From Clostridia bacterium (lineage in GTDB: Bacteria > Bacillota > Clostridia > Christensenellales > DUVY01), in the NCBI GenBank assembly GCA_026001225.1, contig BNZQ01000028.1, positions 1 through 23,834 of the forward strand: a stretch of DNA of 23,834 nucleotides. Direction: 5' to 3'. The number at the start of each line of letters is the position of its first letter. The stretch's first letter is position 1. This document shows, one piece after another, positions 6,193 to 16,189 of this stretch. The notes below the pieces were generated by a model, which did no database searches, was not told the DNA's origin, and was given only the letters and a program-made list of their open reading frames with translations. Position numbers and translations under genes: made by a program.

Positions 6193-7602
6193 TCACTTAT
6201 GATAGATAAGGTTGCGCATATCTTGAACTATCACCTTAATCTTATTATCGCTTTTAATCTCGGCGGCGATCTTGTCGCGGCTGTGGATCACGGTGGTATG
6301 GTCGCGGTTGCCGAAAATCTGCCCGATTTTGGTCAAGGGCAGGGACAGCATTTCGGTGATCAGGTAGATGCACAGCATACGCGGCAAAACGATTTCCTTG
6401 TTCTTTTTCTTGCCGATAATGTCCTCGCGCGTCACGCTGTAATACTTGCACACCGTGTCGATAATCGCCTCGGCGGTCAGGGTCTCGGCGTTTTTGTTGA
6501 CGTAATCCTTGACCGCCTCCTTTGCGAGGTCGAGCGTCACGGTTTTACCGACCAACGAGGCGTAGCAAACCACGCGGTTCAGCAGGCCTTCCATCTCGCG
6601 GATATTGTTTTCGACCTGCGCGGCCAAAAAAGCCAGCACCTCGTCCTTGACGTTGTAGCGTTTGCGTTCGCTTTTTTTCTGCAAAATAGCGATACGCGTT
6701 TCAAGGTCGGGCGGCTGCATATCGGCGGTCATGCCCCACTCGAAGCGCGTCCGCAAGCGTTCTTCCAAAGGCGTGATATCGCGCGGCGGTTTGTCACTGG
6801 TGATGATGATCTGTTTATTCGCGGAATGCAAGTCGTTGAACGTGTGGAAAATTTCCTCCTGCGTGCGCGTCTTGTTGGCGATTTCCTGAATATCGTCGAT
6901 CATCAGTACATCGAGCTTCCTGTATTTGGCGCGGAATTCCCTGGTGTCGCCCGCGCGGATCGCTTCGATCAGCTCGTTGACGAAGTTTTCGCAGGTCACG
7001 TACAGCACCTTCAATTCTGGACGTTTATCCCGCAAATAGTTCCCCACCGCGTGAACGATATGCGTCTTGCCCAAACCGACGCCGCCGTAAATGAACAGCG
7101 GGTTGTAGCGCGTGCCGGACTCCCGCGCCACCGATTCGGCGGCGGCGTGCACGAATTGATTGCCTTTCCCGACGATGAAATCGTCAAAGGTGTATTCGGG
7201 GTTGAACATGTTGGATGCGTTATAGGCAAGCTCGTACGCCGGGGGCTTTTTGCCGCCCTTCCCCGCCTCGTCCTTGCCCGTTCCGGTTCCCGCCGCGCTC
7301 TTTGCCTCCGTCGGCGCCCCTTTGCCGCCGCTCTTGCCCAAATAGTCCTCTAACTCTTCCTGCACAATGACGGCAACCTCGGTCAGGCTCGGATGAACCT
7401 CCTTCAAAGCTTCCTTCAAAGCGGGCATAAAGTTTTGCACCACAACGGCCTTATTGGCCGCCGTAGGCGCTTGCACGACAAGCCGGCCGTCGTGTATACA
7501 CAACGGCTCCAACGTCTTGATCCAAACGTCAAAGCGATACGCTTGAATTTCCGTTTGGATGATATCGGTCATGCTCTTCCAAATTTTATCGAGTTCTGTC
7601 AT
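6193..7602 (-). CDS. dnaA: Chromosomal replication initiator DnaA
   Basis: 469 codons. DnaA binds DnaA boxes and opens the origin in an ATP-dependent way. Domain I is at about 1-85, with a Gly/Lys/Ala-rich linker at about 88-125. The AAA+ domain has Walker A GGVGLGKT (173-180) and Walker B LMIDDIQ (233-239). The DNA-binding signature is GNRDHTTVIHS (431-441), where the usual first residues are GGRDHTT. The frame extends to a TTG at 7614, but ATG 7602 begins the conserved MTELDKIW and has GGAG 12 nt upstream, so it is preferred. It normally heads dnaA-dnaN-recF; here it is last, after gyrA, and dnaN is missing. A 118-bp imperfect palindrome fills its leader. Confidence 0.98.
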   Translation of the reverse strand: MTELDKIWKSMTDIIQTEIQAYRFDVWIKTLEPLCIHDGRLVVQAPTAANKAVVVQNFMPALKEALKEVHPSLTEVAVIVQEELEDYLGKSGGKGAPTEAKSAAGTGTGKDEAGKGGKKPPAYELAYNASNMFNPEYTFDDFIVGKGNQFVHAAAESVARESGTRYNPLFIYGGVGLGKTHIVHAVGNYLRDKRPELKVLYVTCENFVNELIEAIRAGDTREFRAKYRKLDVLMIDDIQEIANKTRTQEEIFHTFNDLHSANKQIIITSDKPPRDITPLEERLRTRFEWGMTADMQPPDLETRIAILQKKSERKRYNVKDEVLAFLAAQVENNIREMEGLLNRVVCYASLVGKTVTLDLAKEAVKDYVNKNAETLTAEAIIDTVCKYYSVTREDIIGKKKNKEIVLPRMLCIYLITEMLSLPLTKIGQIFGNRDHTTVIHSRDKIAAEIKSDNKIKVIVQDMRNLIYHK

Positions 7603-7626
7603 CGTTCTACACAACTCCGCGCGATC

Positions 7627-7744
7627 GGCGCATATCGGGCGTGATACGGGCTGCGTGTGGGTCGGGCGGCTCGGTTACGTAGATCCAACTACGCGCCCTC
7701 GCCGACACGCCCGCCTACCGCCCGTCTGACACCCAATCTGCGCC
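7627..7744. repeat. 118-bp imperfect palindrome upstream of dnaA
   Basis: Ends GGCGCA (7627-7632) and TGCGCC (7739-7744) are inverted. The centre is CGTAG-ATCCAA-CTACG (7678-7693). Between them the arms are GC-rich and partly complementary (for example ACGGGC with GCCCGT). It spans almost the whole gap before the dnaA start, so the dnaA mRNA leader would fold strongly if transcription starts upstream of it. No second copy is in the window. Confidence 0.65.
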
Positions 7745-7788
7745 GACAAAAGTTACTCTTATAAGGTTTTGTCTGTTTTTTATTAGCG

Positions 7789-7843
7789 AAAGTTTTTTGG
7801 AAAGGACGCGGGAAAACCTTTTTTACAAAAAAGGTTTTCCCGC
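7789..7843. repeat. Hairpin-plus-tail element, copy 3 (after gyrA)
   Basis: A perfect 17-bp stem GCGGGAAAACCTTTTTT / AAAAAAGGTTTTCCCGC with an AC centre (7808-7843). The tail AAAGTTTTTTGGAAAGGAC (7789-7807) is on its left. It lies 8 nt after the gyrA stop, so it may end or weaken gyrA transcription before dnaA. Confidence 0.85.
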
Positions 7844-7850
7844 AAGTTCT

Positions 7851-10352
7851 TTATTCCGCCTCTTCGCCCTCGCCGATATCCTCCGCGCCGCCCTTAGCGA
7901 CCGCCACGCAGACGATTTGGCAGCCGGGCTTGACGCGCATAACGCGCACGCCCTGCGTGTCGCGGCCGATCACGCTGATCTCCTTGGCCCGCATACGGAT
8001 GATCGTGCCGTCGTCGCTGATCACCATTACGTCGTCGTCGTCCGCGACCAATTTCAGGTTGACGAGCTTTCCGGTCTTGGCGTTCAGGATGCCCGCCTTG
8101 ACGCCCTTTCCGGCGCGGGATTGCAAGCGATAATCCTCGATCTCGGTACGCTTGCCGTAGCCGTACCGACTAAGCGTCAAAATCTTGAACCCGCTCCGCA
8201 CGGCGATCATATCGACCACATAGTCGGCGGGGTTCAGCTTCATGGCGCGCACGCCCTGCGTGTCGCGGCCCATCGAGCGCACGTCGTCCTCGGAAAAGCG
8301 GATGCACTTGCCCTCGCTCGTGGCCAGCAGCAGCTCGTCGCGGCCGTTGGTCAATTGCACGCTGATGAGCTCGTCGCCTTCCAACAGTTTTATAGCTATT
8401 TTACCGACCTTGCGGATAGACTCGAATTCTGTCAAACCTGTCTTTTTCACGAGGCCGTTGTGCGTCGCCATCAGCAGATTGCCCTGCGTGCCGGCCTTGA
8501 TCGGAATGACGGCCTGCACCTTTTCGCCGTCGTCGAGCTGCAACAGGTTGACGACCGCGCGGCCGCGCGACGTTTTTTGCTCCTCGGGCACCTCATAGCC
8601 CTTGATCCGGTACACGCGCCCCAAATTGGTAAAGAACATAACGTCGTCGTGCGTGGATGTGACGAACATGTTCTCGACAAAGTCCTCCTCCTTGGGTTTG
8701 TGCGTGATCACGCCCTTGCCGCCGCGCCGCTGTATTTTGTATTCGGCCACGGGCAGGCGCTTGATATAGCCGAAGTGGGTCATCGAAATGACGACGTCCT
8801 CCTCGTCGATCAAGTCGCCGATGTCGATTTCCTCGTAATCGGTGGCCAGCTCGGTTTTGCGCTCGTCGCCGTACTTGTCGCGGATCTCCAGCATTTCGGT
8901 TTTGATGATGTCGTTGATCTTTTTCGGGCTGGCCAAAATGCCCTTCAATTCCGCGATCAGCGTTTTCAGCTCGGCCAGCTCGGCCCTTAGCTGTTCGACC
9001 TCCAAGGAGGTCAGGCGCTGCAAGCGCATTTCCAAAATCGCGGTCGATTGCTTTTCGGTCAGGGTAAACCGCGCCATCAATTTTTCGCCCGCTTCGAATT
9101 TGTCGCGCGATTTTTTGATGATGGCGATGACCTCGTCGATATGCGCCAGCGCGATCACCAAGCCCTCGACGATGTGCGCGCGTTCCTCGGCCTTGGCCAA
9201 ATCGTACTTCGTGCGGCGGACGATCACCTCGCGCTGATGCTCGAGATAATAGAACAGCATCTCCTTTAAGTTGAGGATTTTGGGCTCGCTGTTGACGAGC
9301 GACAAAAAGATGATGCCGCCCGAAATCTGCAAATTCGTATGCTTATACAAGGTATTCAAAACGACGTTCGCCTGCGCGTCGCGCTTGATCTCGATGACCA
9401 CGCGCATACCCTTGCGATCGGTTTCCTCGCGGATATCCGAAATACCCTCGATCCGTTTGTCCTTCACCATGTCGGCGATGGATTCGATCAGCAAGGCCTT
9501 GTTGACCTGGTAGGGCAGCTCGGTAATGACGATCCGGCTGCGGTTGTTTTCGCCGCCCTCCTTGCCGCCGTACTCCTCGATCTCGGCCTTTGCCCGCAGA
9601 ATAAAGCTGCCGCGCCCCGTCCGGTACGCGTGCCGAAGCCCCATGCGCCCCATCAGAATGCCGCCCGTCGGATAGTCCGGCGCGGGGATATGCGCGATCA
9701 GTTCGTCCACGGTGATATCGGGGTTGTCGATCAGCGCGACCGTGCCGTTGATGACCTCGGTCAAATTGTGCGGGGGGATATTGGTCGCCATACCGACGGC
9801 GATGCCGTCCGAGCCGTTGACCAACAGATTGGGAAACCGCGCCGGCAGCACGGTCGGCTGCATCAGGGTGTCGTCAAAGTTCGGATAGTAATCGACGGTT
9901 TCCTTTTCGATGTCGCGCAGCATTTCGCCCGCCATCTTGCTCATGCGGGCCTCGGTATACCTTTGCGCGGCGGGCGGATCGCCGTCCACGCTGCCGAAGT
10001 TGCCGTGGCCGTCCACGAGGGGCACGTTGATCGAAAAGTCCTGCGCCAATCGCACCAGCGCGCCGTACACGGACGAGTCGCCGTGCGGGTGGTATTTACC
10101 GAGGACGTCGCCCACGATACGCGCGCATTTGCGGTACGGCTTTTCGGCGTACAGATTCAGCTCGCTCATCGCAAACAGAATCCGGCGGTGGACGGGCTTC
10201 AAGCCGTCCCGGACGTCGGGAATCGCGCGCGAGATATTGACCGCCATCGCGTATGAGATAAAGGACTTCTTCATCTCGTCCTCGACCAGCACCGGCACAT
10301 ACTTGGTTTTGTCTACGATCTTTTCGTATTCGTCGTTTCTTTTCTTGGCCAT
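7851..10352 (-). CDS. gyrA: DNA gyrase subunit A
   Basis: 833 codons. This is the breakage-reunion subunit of gyrase, which introduces negative supercoils with GyrB. The catalytic Tyr is Tyr132 ([10 protein letters not shown]), and the GyrA box QRRGGKG near residue 540 marks it as GyrA rather than ParC. A beta-propeller C-terminal domain with GxxxxRT and DDxxxxI-type blades follows, ending in an acidic tail ([10 protein letters not shown]). The quinolone region reads [17 protein letters not shown]: Ser93 equals E. coli Ser83, but Gly97 stands where E. coli has Asp87, a change linked to quinolone resistance. The start is firm, with AAAGGAG 10 nt before the ATG. It follows the lipoprotein gene and precedes dnaA. 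Confidence 0.98.
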   Translation of the reverse strand: MAKKRNDEYEKIVDKTKYVPVLVEDEMKKSFISYAMAVNISRAIPDVRDGLKPVHRRILFAMSELNLYAEKPYRKCARIVGDVLGKYHPHGDSSVYGALVRLAQDFSINVPLVDGHGNFGSVDGDPPAAQRYTEARMSKMAGEMLRDIEKETVDYYPNFDDTLMQPTVLPARFPNLLVNGSDGIAVGMATNIPPHNLTEVINGTVALIDNPDITVDELIAHIPAPDYPTGGILMGRMGLRHAYRTGRGSFILRAKAEIEEYGGKEGGENNRSRIVITELPYQVNKALLIESIADMVKDKRIEGISDIREETDRKGMRVVIEIKRDAQANVVLNTLYKHTNLQISGGIIFLSLVNSEPKILNLKEMLFYYLEHQREVIVRRTKYDLAKAEERAHIVEGLVIALAHIDEVIAIIKKSRDKFEAGEKLMARFTLTEKQSTAILEMRLQRLTSLEVEQLRAELAELKTLIAELKGILASPKKINDIIKTEMLEIRDKYGDERKTELATDYEEIDIGDLIDEEDVVISMTHFGYIKRLPVAEYKIQRRGGKGVITHKPKEEDFVENMFVTSTHDDVMFFTNLGRVYRIKGYEVPEEQKTSRGRAVVNLLQLDDGEKVQAVIPIKAGTQGNLLMATHNGLVKKTGLTEFESIRKVGKIAIKLLEGDELISVQLTNGRDELLLATSEGKCIRFSEDDVRSMGRDTQGVRAMKLNPADYVVDMIAVRSGFKILTLSRYGYGKRTEIEDYRLQSRAGKGVKAGILNAKTGKLVNLKLVADDDDVMVISDDGTIIRMRAKEISVIGRDTQGVRVMRVKPGCQIVCVAVAKGGAEDIGEGEEAE

Positions 10353-10378
10353 TTCCTATTAACTCCTTTGGGTTCTTA

Positions 10379-10433
10379 CGGAAAACCCTTTTTTGAAAAA
10401 AAGGGTTTTCCGCGCCTTTCCCAAAAACTTTGA
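10379..10433. repeat. Hairpin-plus-tail element, copy 4 (upstream of gyrA)
   Basis: A perfect 16-bp stem CGGAAAACCCTTTTTT / AAAAAAGGGTTTTCCG with a GA centre (10379-10412), then tail CGCCTTTCCCAAAAACTTTG. It lies between the lipoprotein stop and the gyrA ribosome site, in the orientation opposite to copy 3. Confidence 0.85.
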
Positions 10434-10461
10434 TCTGTTTCATTCAATACTGTCCCAGCAG

Positions 10462-10860
10462 TTACTTTTTAGAGTTCCATAAATCGGCAAGCGGTTGCAC
10501 AATGGCGACGACTTTTGCATCGCTCAAACTCGTCGCCGCCGCACCGTCGATCAAAAAGCCCGTCATCTTCGCGTTTTGATAGCCGGACAAGATGCCCTCG
10601 GGATATTTGTAGGCCGCCGCCGCATCCGTATTCTCAAATATGTAAATCAACGCCGAATCGCCGTCCTTTACAACCAAAACGACGGCAAGCAGCTTCTCTC
10701 CGCTGTACCCGCTTTGTTCCGCCGCGGTAAAGCCCGCGTCCGTATAGGCCTTCTGAATCTCACTCACCGTCAACGCGTCTTCGGTTTTCGTACAGGCCCC
10801 GAAAGCCAACGCCGCGCATGCCGCCAAAATAACCGCCGTGACCGTTAAAAATTTTTTCAT
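10462..10860 (-). CDS. Small predicted lipoprotein between gyrB and gyrA
   Basis: 132 codons. Lys2-Lys3 and a hydrophobic stretch (LTVTAVILAACAALAF) lead to a lipobox FGAC with Cys23 as the likely lipidation site; the earlier LAAC at 12-15 sits too early in the hydrophobic core. The mature part of about 110 residues has alternating beta segments (LLAVVLVVKDGDSALIYIFE) and no recognised domain. It is probably anchored on the outer face of the membrane. AGGAG is well placed before the ATG. Its position between gyrB and gyrA is unusual, since these two are normally adjacent, so it is probably an insertion into the cluster. Function is unknown. Confidence 0.85.
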   Translation of the reverse strand: MKKFLTVTAVILAACAALAFGACTKTEDALTVSEIQKAYTDAGFTAAEQSGYSGEKLLAVVLVVKDGDSALIYIFENTDAAAAYKYPEGILSGYQNAKMTGFLIDGAAATSLSDAKVVAIVQPLADLWNSKK

Positions 10861-10928
10861 GTCCGTTTCTCCTTTTTTTGTTTTAATTTGTCTCTTCTAT
10901 GTTTCCGCAGATCAAAGTTTTCCGCAAT

Positions 10929-12942
<2,014 letters not shown>

Positions 12943-12962
12943 TATATTTTTTAGTGCTTATA

Positions 12963-12991
12963 AGTATAACACAAAACGATCAAAAAACCAA
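12963..12991 (-). promoter_or_regulatory. gyrB promoter
   Basis: Minus strand: TATACT (12963-12968) preceded by TGT, an extended -10, and a weak -35 TTGGTT (12986-12991) at 17 nt. The same TGTGTTATACT core precedes mnmG. Confidence 0.6.
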
Positions 12992-13001
12992 ATGAATTGA
13001 A

Positions 13002-13040
13002 GCGATTAAACGGGAAAATTTTTGCGATTGCGATTAAACG
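13002..13040. repeat. Direct repeat GCGATTAAACG, two copies
   Basis: The 11-mer is at 13002-13012 and 13030-13040, in the A+T-rich gap between recF and gyrB. The 28-nt spacing could place both on one helix face. No function is assigned. Confidence 0.5.
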
Positions 13041-13124
13041 CCCTTATATGCCGTTCCTTGGCAAAATATGCGCGGGGGGCTGATTTTGCCGAACGGGAAA
13101 TTGAGAATGCAAAATGCAATATTT

Positions 13125-14225
13125 TTACCTTTGCTTTTTACTTGAAATTTCCACCGTCCCCTCCGACACCGCATAGAATACGGCTTCCGGCGGTTTCAGT
13201 TCTAAATGCGTGCAAGTCAGAATCGTTTGCACCTTTTGAATGCGTTCGAGTAGCTGTTTTTGGCGGCTTAAATCCAACTCGGATAAAACATCGTCAAGCA
13301 GCAAAACGGGATATTCCCCGATCTCGCCCGCGAAGATTTCGAGTTCGGCGAGTTTCAGCGAAAGCGCGGCCGTGCGCTGCTGTCCCTGACTGCCGAACGC
13401 GCGCAGGTCTACGCCGGATAAGCGCACGGCGAAATCGTCTTTATGCGGCCCCTCGCCGGTAAAACCGTGTTTTACGTCGCGTTTCATGTTGTCGGAAAGG
13501 GCTTTTAAAAAATTCGCCTTGGCCGCCGCCGTGTCCGCGCCCGCGATCCCCTCGTATTCCAAATCGATATCCTCCGCGCCGCCGGTCAAAAAGGAATGCT
13601 CTTGCTTCACGAGAGGTTTTAATTTATCGATGAATTTCCGGCGCGTGACGATGATTTTCGCGCCCGCGTCCGCTAATTGTTCGTCCCAAACCGGCAGCGT
13701 GCTGTGGAGAGCGCCCCCGTCCCCACCCTTTAACAATCGGTTGCGTTGGGTCAGGATTTTATTATAGCGGTTCAGCAAATAAAAATAGGTTTTGGACATT
13801 TGACAAATATCGGTGTCCAAAAAACGGCGGCGATCGGACGGGCTTTCCTTGACGATCTTCAATTCGTCGGGCGAAAAGAACACGCAATTGATCGCCCCCA
13901 TCAATTCTCCGATCCGCGAAATCGGCAGGGAATTGACGGCGATCCTCTTGTTTTCGCTTTTAGACAAGCGCACCTCGACGGCGGTTTTGCCATCCCTTTT
14001 GACAGCCTCCGTCAAAACGCGCCCTTCCTCCCGTCCCCGGCGGATCAGGTCCTTGTCCCTTACGGTGCGCGGCGACCGCCCCACGCAGCATAAATAGACC
14101 GCCTCTAAAAGATTGGTCTTGCCCTGCGCGTTCGCCCCCGCCAACACGTTCAAGCCTGTGGAGAACCGCACCGTTTGCGCGGCGTAATTGCGGAAATCTT
14201 TAACCGTCAGCGTATCTATGACCAT
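13125..14225 (-). CDS. recF: DNA replication and repair protein RecF
   Basis: 366 codons. RecF is an SMC-like ABC ATPase that helps load RecA at single-strand gaps with RecO and RecR. Walker A GANAQGKT (30-37), the ABC signature GSQGQQRTA and Walker B LLLDDVLSELD are all present, and the length is normal. The ATG is preceded only by a weak GTGTGG. A DnaA box begins at the base next to the start codon. It is the first gene of the leftward recF-gyrB-lipoprotein-gyrA-dnaA series. In most Bacillota dnaN and a yaaA-type S4 gene lie upstream of recF; neither is here. Confidence 0.97.
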   Translation of the reverse strand: MVIDTLTVKDFRNYAAQTVRFSTGLNVLAGANAQGKTNLLEAVYLCCVGRSPRTVRDKDLIRRGREEGRVLTEAVKRDGKTAVEVRLSKSENKRIAVNSLPISRIGELMGAINCVFFSPDELKIVKESPSDRRRFLDTDICQMSKTYFYLLNRYNKILTQRNRLLKGGDGGALHSTLPVWDEQLADAGAKIIVTRRKFIDKLKPLVKQEHSFLTGGAEDIDLEYEGIAGADTAAAKANFLKALSDNMKRDVKHGFTGEGPHKDDFAVRLSGVDLRAFGSQGQQRTAALSLKLAELEIFAGEIGEYPVLLLDDVLSELDLSRQKQLLERIQKVQTILTCTHLELKPPEAVFYAVSEGTVEISSKKQR

Positions 14226-14277
14226 TTATCCACACCGCACACAATCGTTTCACAGGTTGTCCACAGAGTTATCCACA
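14226..14277 (+). promoter_or_regulatory. DnaA-box cluster, candidate oriC
   Basis: Two perfect boxes TTATCCACA (14226-14234 and 14269-14277) and one with a single change, TTGTCCACA (14257-14265), all in the same orientation within 52 bp. They stand where dnaN would be expected. Leftward genes on one side and mnmG on the other fit an origin nearby. A clear A+T-rich unwinding element is not obvious next to them; the nearest A+T-rich stretch is 14479-14560. Confidence 0.65.
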
Positions 14278-14281
14278 AGGC

Positions 14282-14398
14282 CGCGCTCCACTTCGCTCCT
14301 CCTGCGGAATCCTCATGGACTCCGCATTTGATCGCTCGCTCCGCGCTCCGTTCCGACCCAACGCGATTTTTTGACTCCGCAAAAAGCGGTCGGACTTA
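14282..14398. repeat. Two-hairpin repeat element, copy 2
   Basis: Conserved opening CGCGCTCCACTTCGCTC. First hairpin TGCGGAATCC / GGACTCCGCA (14303-14326, one mismatch). Middle TTGATCGCTCGCTCCGCGCT. Second hairpin CCGC-AAAAA-GCGG (14377-14389), then GGTCGGACTT. It starts 5 nt after the DnaA boxes. Confidence 0.7.
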
Positions 14399-14437
14399 CA
14401 TAAGGTTGAGTTTGTATATCGGCTTGCCGTTGTCCCA

Positions 14438-14538
14438 GTAGGGGACGACTGCGTGCGTCGGCCCGTCGCCGGCGGGTAAGGAACTTACAGCATAATAAAA
14501 GTTTCTTCTGCGACAGATCAATAATTTTCAGTTTTCAC
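14438..14538. repeat. 101-bp direct repeat, copy A
   Basis: Aligns over its length with 15792-15892. The best-kept part is GTTTCTTCTGCGACAG, with AAGGAACTTA upstream. It ends in TTTTCAG/TTTTCAC heptamers and lies just after the stop of the membrane protein gene at 14543. Confidence 0.75.
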
Positions 14539-14553
14539 TTGTTTAATTTTCAC
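14525..14553. repeat. Heptamer array TTTTCAG/TTTTCAC
   Basis: AATT, TTTTCAG, TTTTCAC, a short gap, then AATT and TTTTCAC again. It covers the last codons and stop of the gene at 14543, so the C-terminal Ser-Glu-Asn of that protein is repeat-encoded. Confidence 0.6.
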
Positions 14554-15733
14554 TTATTTGGTGTTCGTCCAAAAAGCGGAACAGCGTTTGATGCGCCGCG
14601 TCGTCCGCCCTCTCGATGAATTCCCGATACCCTTTAAACAGCCTTCCGTAAGGATCGCGAAACAAAAGATCGGTCGAGCTTAAAGTATCTGCGTCCTTCT
14701 CGTTCAGAATTTGGTTCATATCCGCAAAATAAATGTTGTACGACGTATCGCGCAAGCCGATTTCCTTCGCCAAGCGCGCGTACACATTCAGCGCGCTTCT
14801 CGCGGTCTCGACCTCGCCCGCGACCAGCCGCGCGCAAATGAACATGCGCGACCGCCCGACCGCCATGTGATAAACCTGCGGATCCTTGCCGATCAGGCTT
14901 TCATAGGTAAGCAATTCGGCGTAAATAAAATCCTTCAGCTCCGGCGCAAGCGCGTACTCGTTCAGGGCGTCGGTCAGCGCGATATAGCTCAAAATGTTGA
15001 AAGTTTGGCGGTTCCAAACCTCCAAACCCACCCCGATTCTGTATTGAATCAATTTTTGCGCTTCATCCAAAATGAAACGGTCGGGCATTTCGACCAATCC
15101 CTGCGACGCGATTCCCAAAAGGCGCGCCTCGCCGTCGCTTTTATACTTCAAATAGGTCAAAAAGCCGCCGCGCCGTTTATAGTCCTCGGTCAGCGCGTTG
15201 TACAGCGCGTACCACGCCGCGACCGCGACCGCCAGGCTAATAGGTTCGAGCGGCAGCTTGAGGATCAGCTTCGTCGCCATATAGACGATGACCGCAAACA
15301 GGATCAACGCGCCCGCGGACGGCGCGCCCAAAAACACCTTGCCGTATTTCGCCGCGTTTTTCGCGTATCCTGCGGCCGAATCCAAACTGCCTTTTATCCT
15401 CGGATAGACCGTGCCCGACCACAGCGTAGACAGGCCGCCCCCGATTTTGACGCGTCCGCGCTCGCCGTCGAACCGCCAAATAAAAAACGCCGCCTCGAAA
15501 TAATTGACCTTCAAGCCCAGAAATTTGATTAAGGCCGCCTGCCCGATTTGGCACAAGATATTGACGACGATCCGCACGGCGACAAAAATCGCCGCCAGAA
15601 TCAAAATAGCGAGCCAAACGTTGGTATCGGGCGGATAATTGCCCGCGACGTAAAAACCCGAAAACACACACCAGCCCGCGAAGATCAGCAGGTTAAACAA
15701 AAGCCACAATGTTTTATTAACGTTTATTTTCAT
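14543..15733 (-). CDS. Membrane protein resembling an M50-type peptidase without its catalytic motif
   Basis: 396 codons from the ATG at 15733 (MKINVNKTLWLLFN). Helices lie near residues 8-30 and 38-60, with further hydrophobic segments near 140-180. CQIGQAALIKFLGLKVNYFE followed by AAFFIW lines up by pattern with the HELGHxxFGxLxGYKFVSF region of clostridial M50-like proteases, but His-Glu-x-x-His is replaced by Cys-Gln-Ile-Gly-Gln. The C-terminal 200 residues are helical and soluble-looking. If the match is right, this is a pseudoprotease; otherwise it is an unclassified membrane protein. The longer frame to 15850 is rejected because its extra 39 codons are repeat sequence. The ribosome site is weak. 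Confidence 0.6.
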   Translation of the reverse strand: MKINVNKTLWLLFNLLIFAGWCVFSGFYVAGNYPPDTNVWLAILILAAIFVAVRIVVNILCQIGQAALIKFLGLKVNYFEAAFFIWRFDGERGRVKIGGGLSTLWSGTVYPRIKGSLDSAAGYAKNAAKYGKVFLGAPSAGALILFAVIVYMATKLILKLPLEPISLAVAVAAWYALYNALTEDYKRRGGFLTYLKYKSDGEARLLGIASQGLVEMPDRFILDEAQKLIQYRIGVGLEVWNRQTFNILSYIALTDALNEYALAPELKDFIYAELLTYESLIGKDPQVYHMAVGRSRMFICARLVAGEVETARSALNVYARLAKEIGLRDTSYNIYFADMNQILNEKDADTLSSTDLLFRDPYGRLFKGYREFIERADDAAHQTLFRFLDEHQISEN

Positions 15734-15744
15734 AACAACCGAAA

Positions 15745-15772
15745 GTGAAAACTGAAAACTGAAAACTGAAAA
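15745..15772. repeat. Heptamer array, four copies (CTGAAAA)
   Basis: GTGAAAA followed by CTGAAAA three times, then TT. In reverse it reads AATT plus TTTTCAG units. It lies just upstream of the start at 15733. Confidence 0.8.
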
Positions 15773-15791
15773 TTTTGGTCGATGACAACCC

Positions 15792-15892
15792 GTAGGGTCA
15801 GGGCAGCATGCGCCGGCCCGCGACCGGCAGGCAAGGAACTTATAACACAATCAAAGTTTCTTCTGCGACAGGTCAATACTTTTCAGTTTTCA
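15792..15892. repeat. 101-bp direct repeat, copy B
   Basis: Partner of 14438-14538, 1354 bp away, in the same orientation, and also just downstream of a leftward gene (15908-16189). Differences are scattered substitutions rather than gaps. Confidence 0.75.
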
Positions 15893-15907
15893 TCTTTCAG
15901 TTTTCAG
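15880..15907. repeat. Heptamer array, four copies (TTTTCAG)
   Basis: TTTTCAG, TTTTCAT, CTTTCAG, TTTTCAG, ending exactly at the stop codon (15908-15910) of the small membrane gene. Confidence 0.75.
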
Positions 15908-16189
15908 TTATTTCGCCCGTCTTTTCTTCCGCACCCACAGAAGCGTCGTCACAATGACGGTCAAGCCGAGCCCTATTAAATAGAATACTAAATTTTTGCC
16001 GTAAATGTCAAGCGTCCCGCCGTAAATGAAGCGGTCCAAAATATCCAAAACGAGCGCGTAAAGGCCGATCAAAAACAGCCCCAACTTGAACATCACGAAA
16101 ACGAGGGCCTTAAAGATCAATTTCAAGACGAACCACATGACTTTCAGCGCGAATTTGATAATGCGGAATACAAAGAGTAGGCACCCCAT
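15908..16189 (-). CDS. Small membrane protein, unknown function
   Basis: 93 codons, strongly hydrophobic, with two to three helices (about 5-30, 33-50 and 66-84) and a basic tail (VRKKRRAK) likely in the cytosol. No family is recognised. The ATG at 16189 lies inside the 3' end of the VanW gene, giving a 46-bp overlap, and 6 nt after a strong -10 box. A second possible start, ATG 16138, gives 76 codons and sits 5 nt after the VanW stop, which would suit translational coupling. Both may be used: the long form from the internal promoter, the short form from VanW read-through. Confidence 0.65.
   Translation of the reverse strand: MGCLLFVFRIIKFALKVMWFVLKLIFKALVFVMFKLGLFLIGLYALVLDILDRFIYGGTLDIYGKNLVFYLIGLGLTVIVTTLLWVRKKRRAK

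Noticed and set aside
6070..7353. 427-codon frame opposite dnaA
   Set aside because: Antisense shadow; its first 40 codons are the hairpin repeats downstream of dnaA.
7797..8990. 397-codon frame opposite gyrA, and the 305-codon frame at 9339-10256
   Set aside because: Both are antisense to the GyrA coding region and rich in Asp, His and Val from reverse-read codons; no domain is recognised.
15734..15850. N-terminal extension of the M50-like membrane protein
   Set aside because: The extra 39 codons (for example FSVFSFQFSLS) are translated repeat DNA, and MKINVNK is a natural start.
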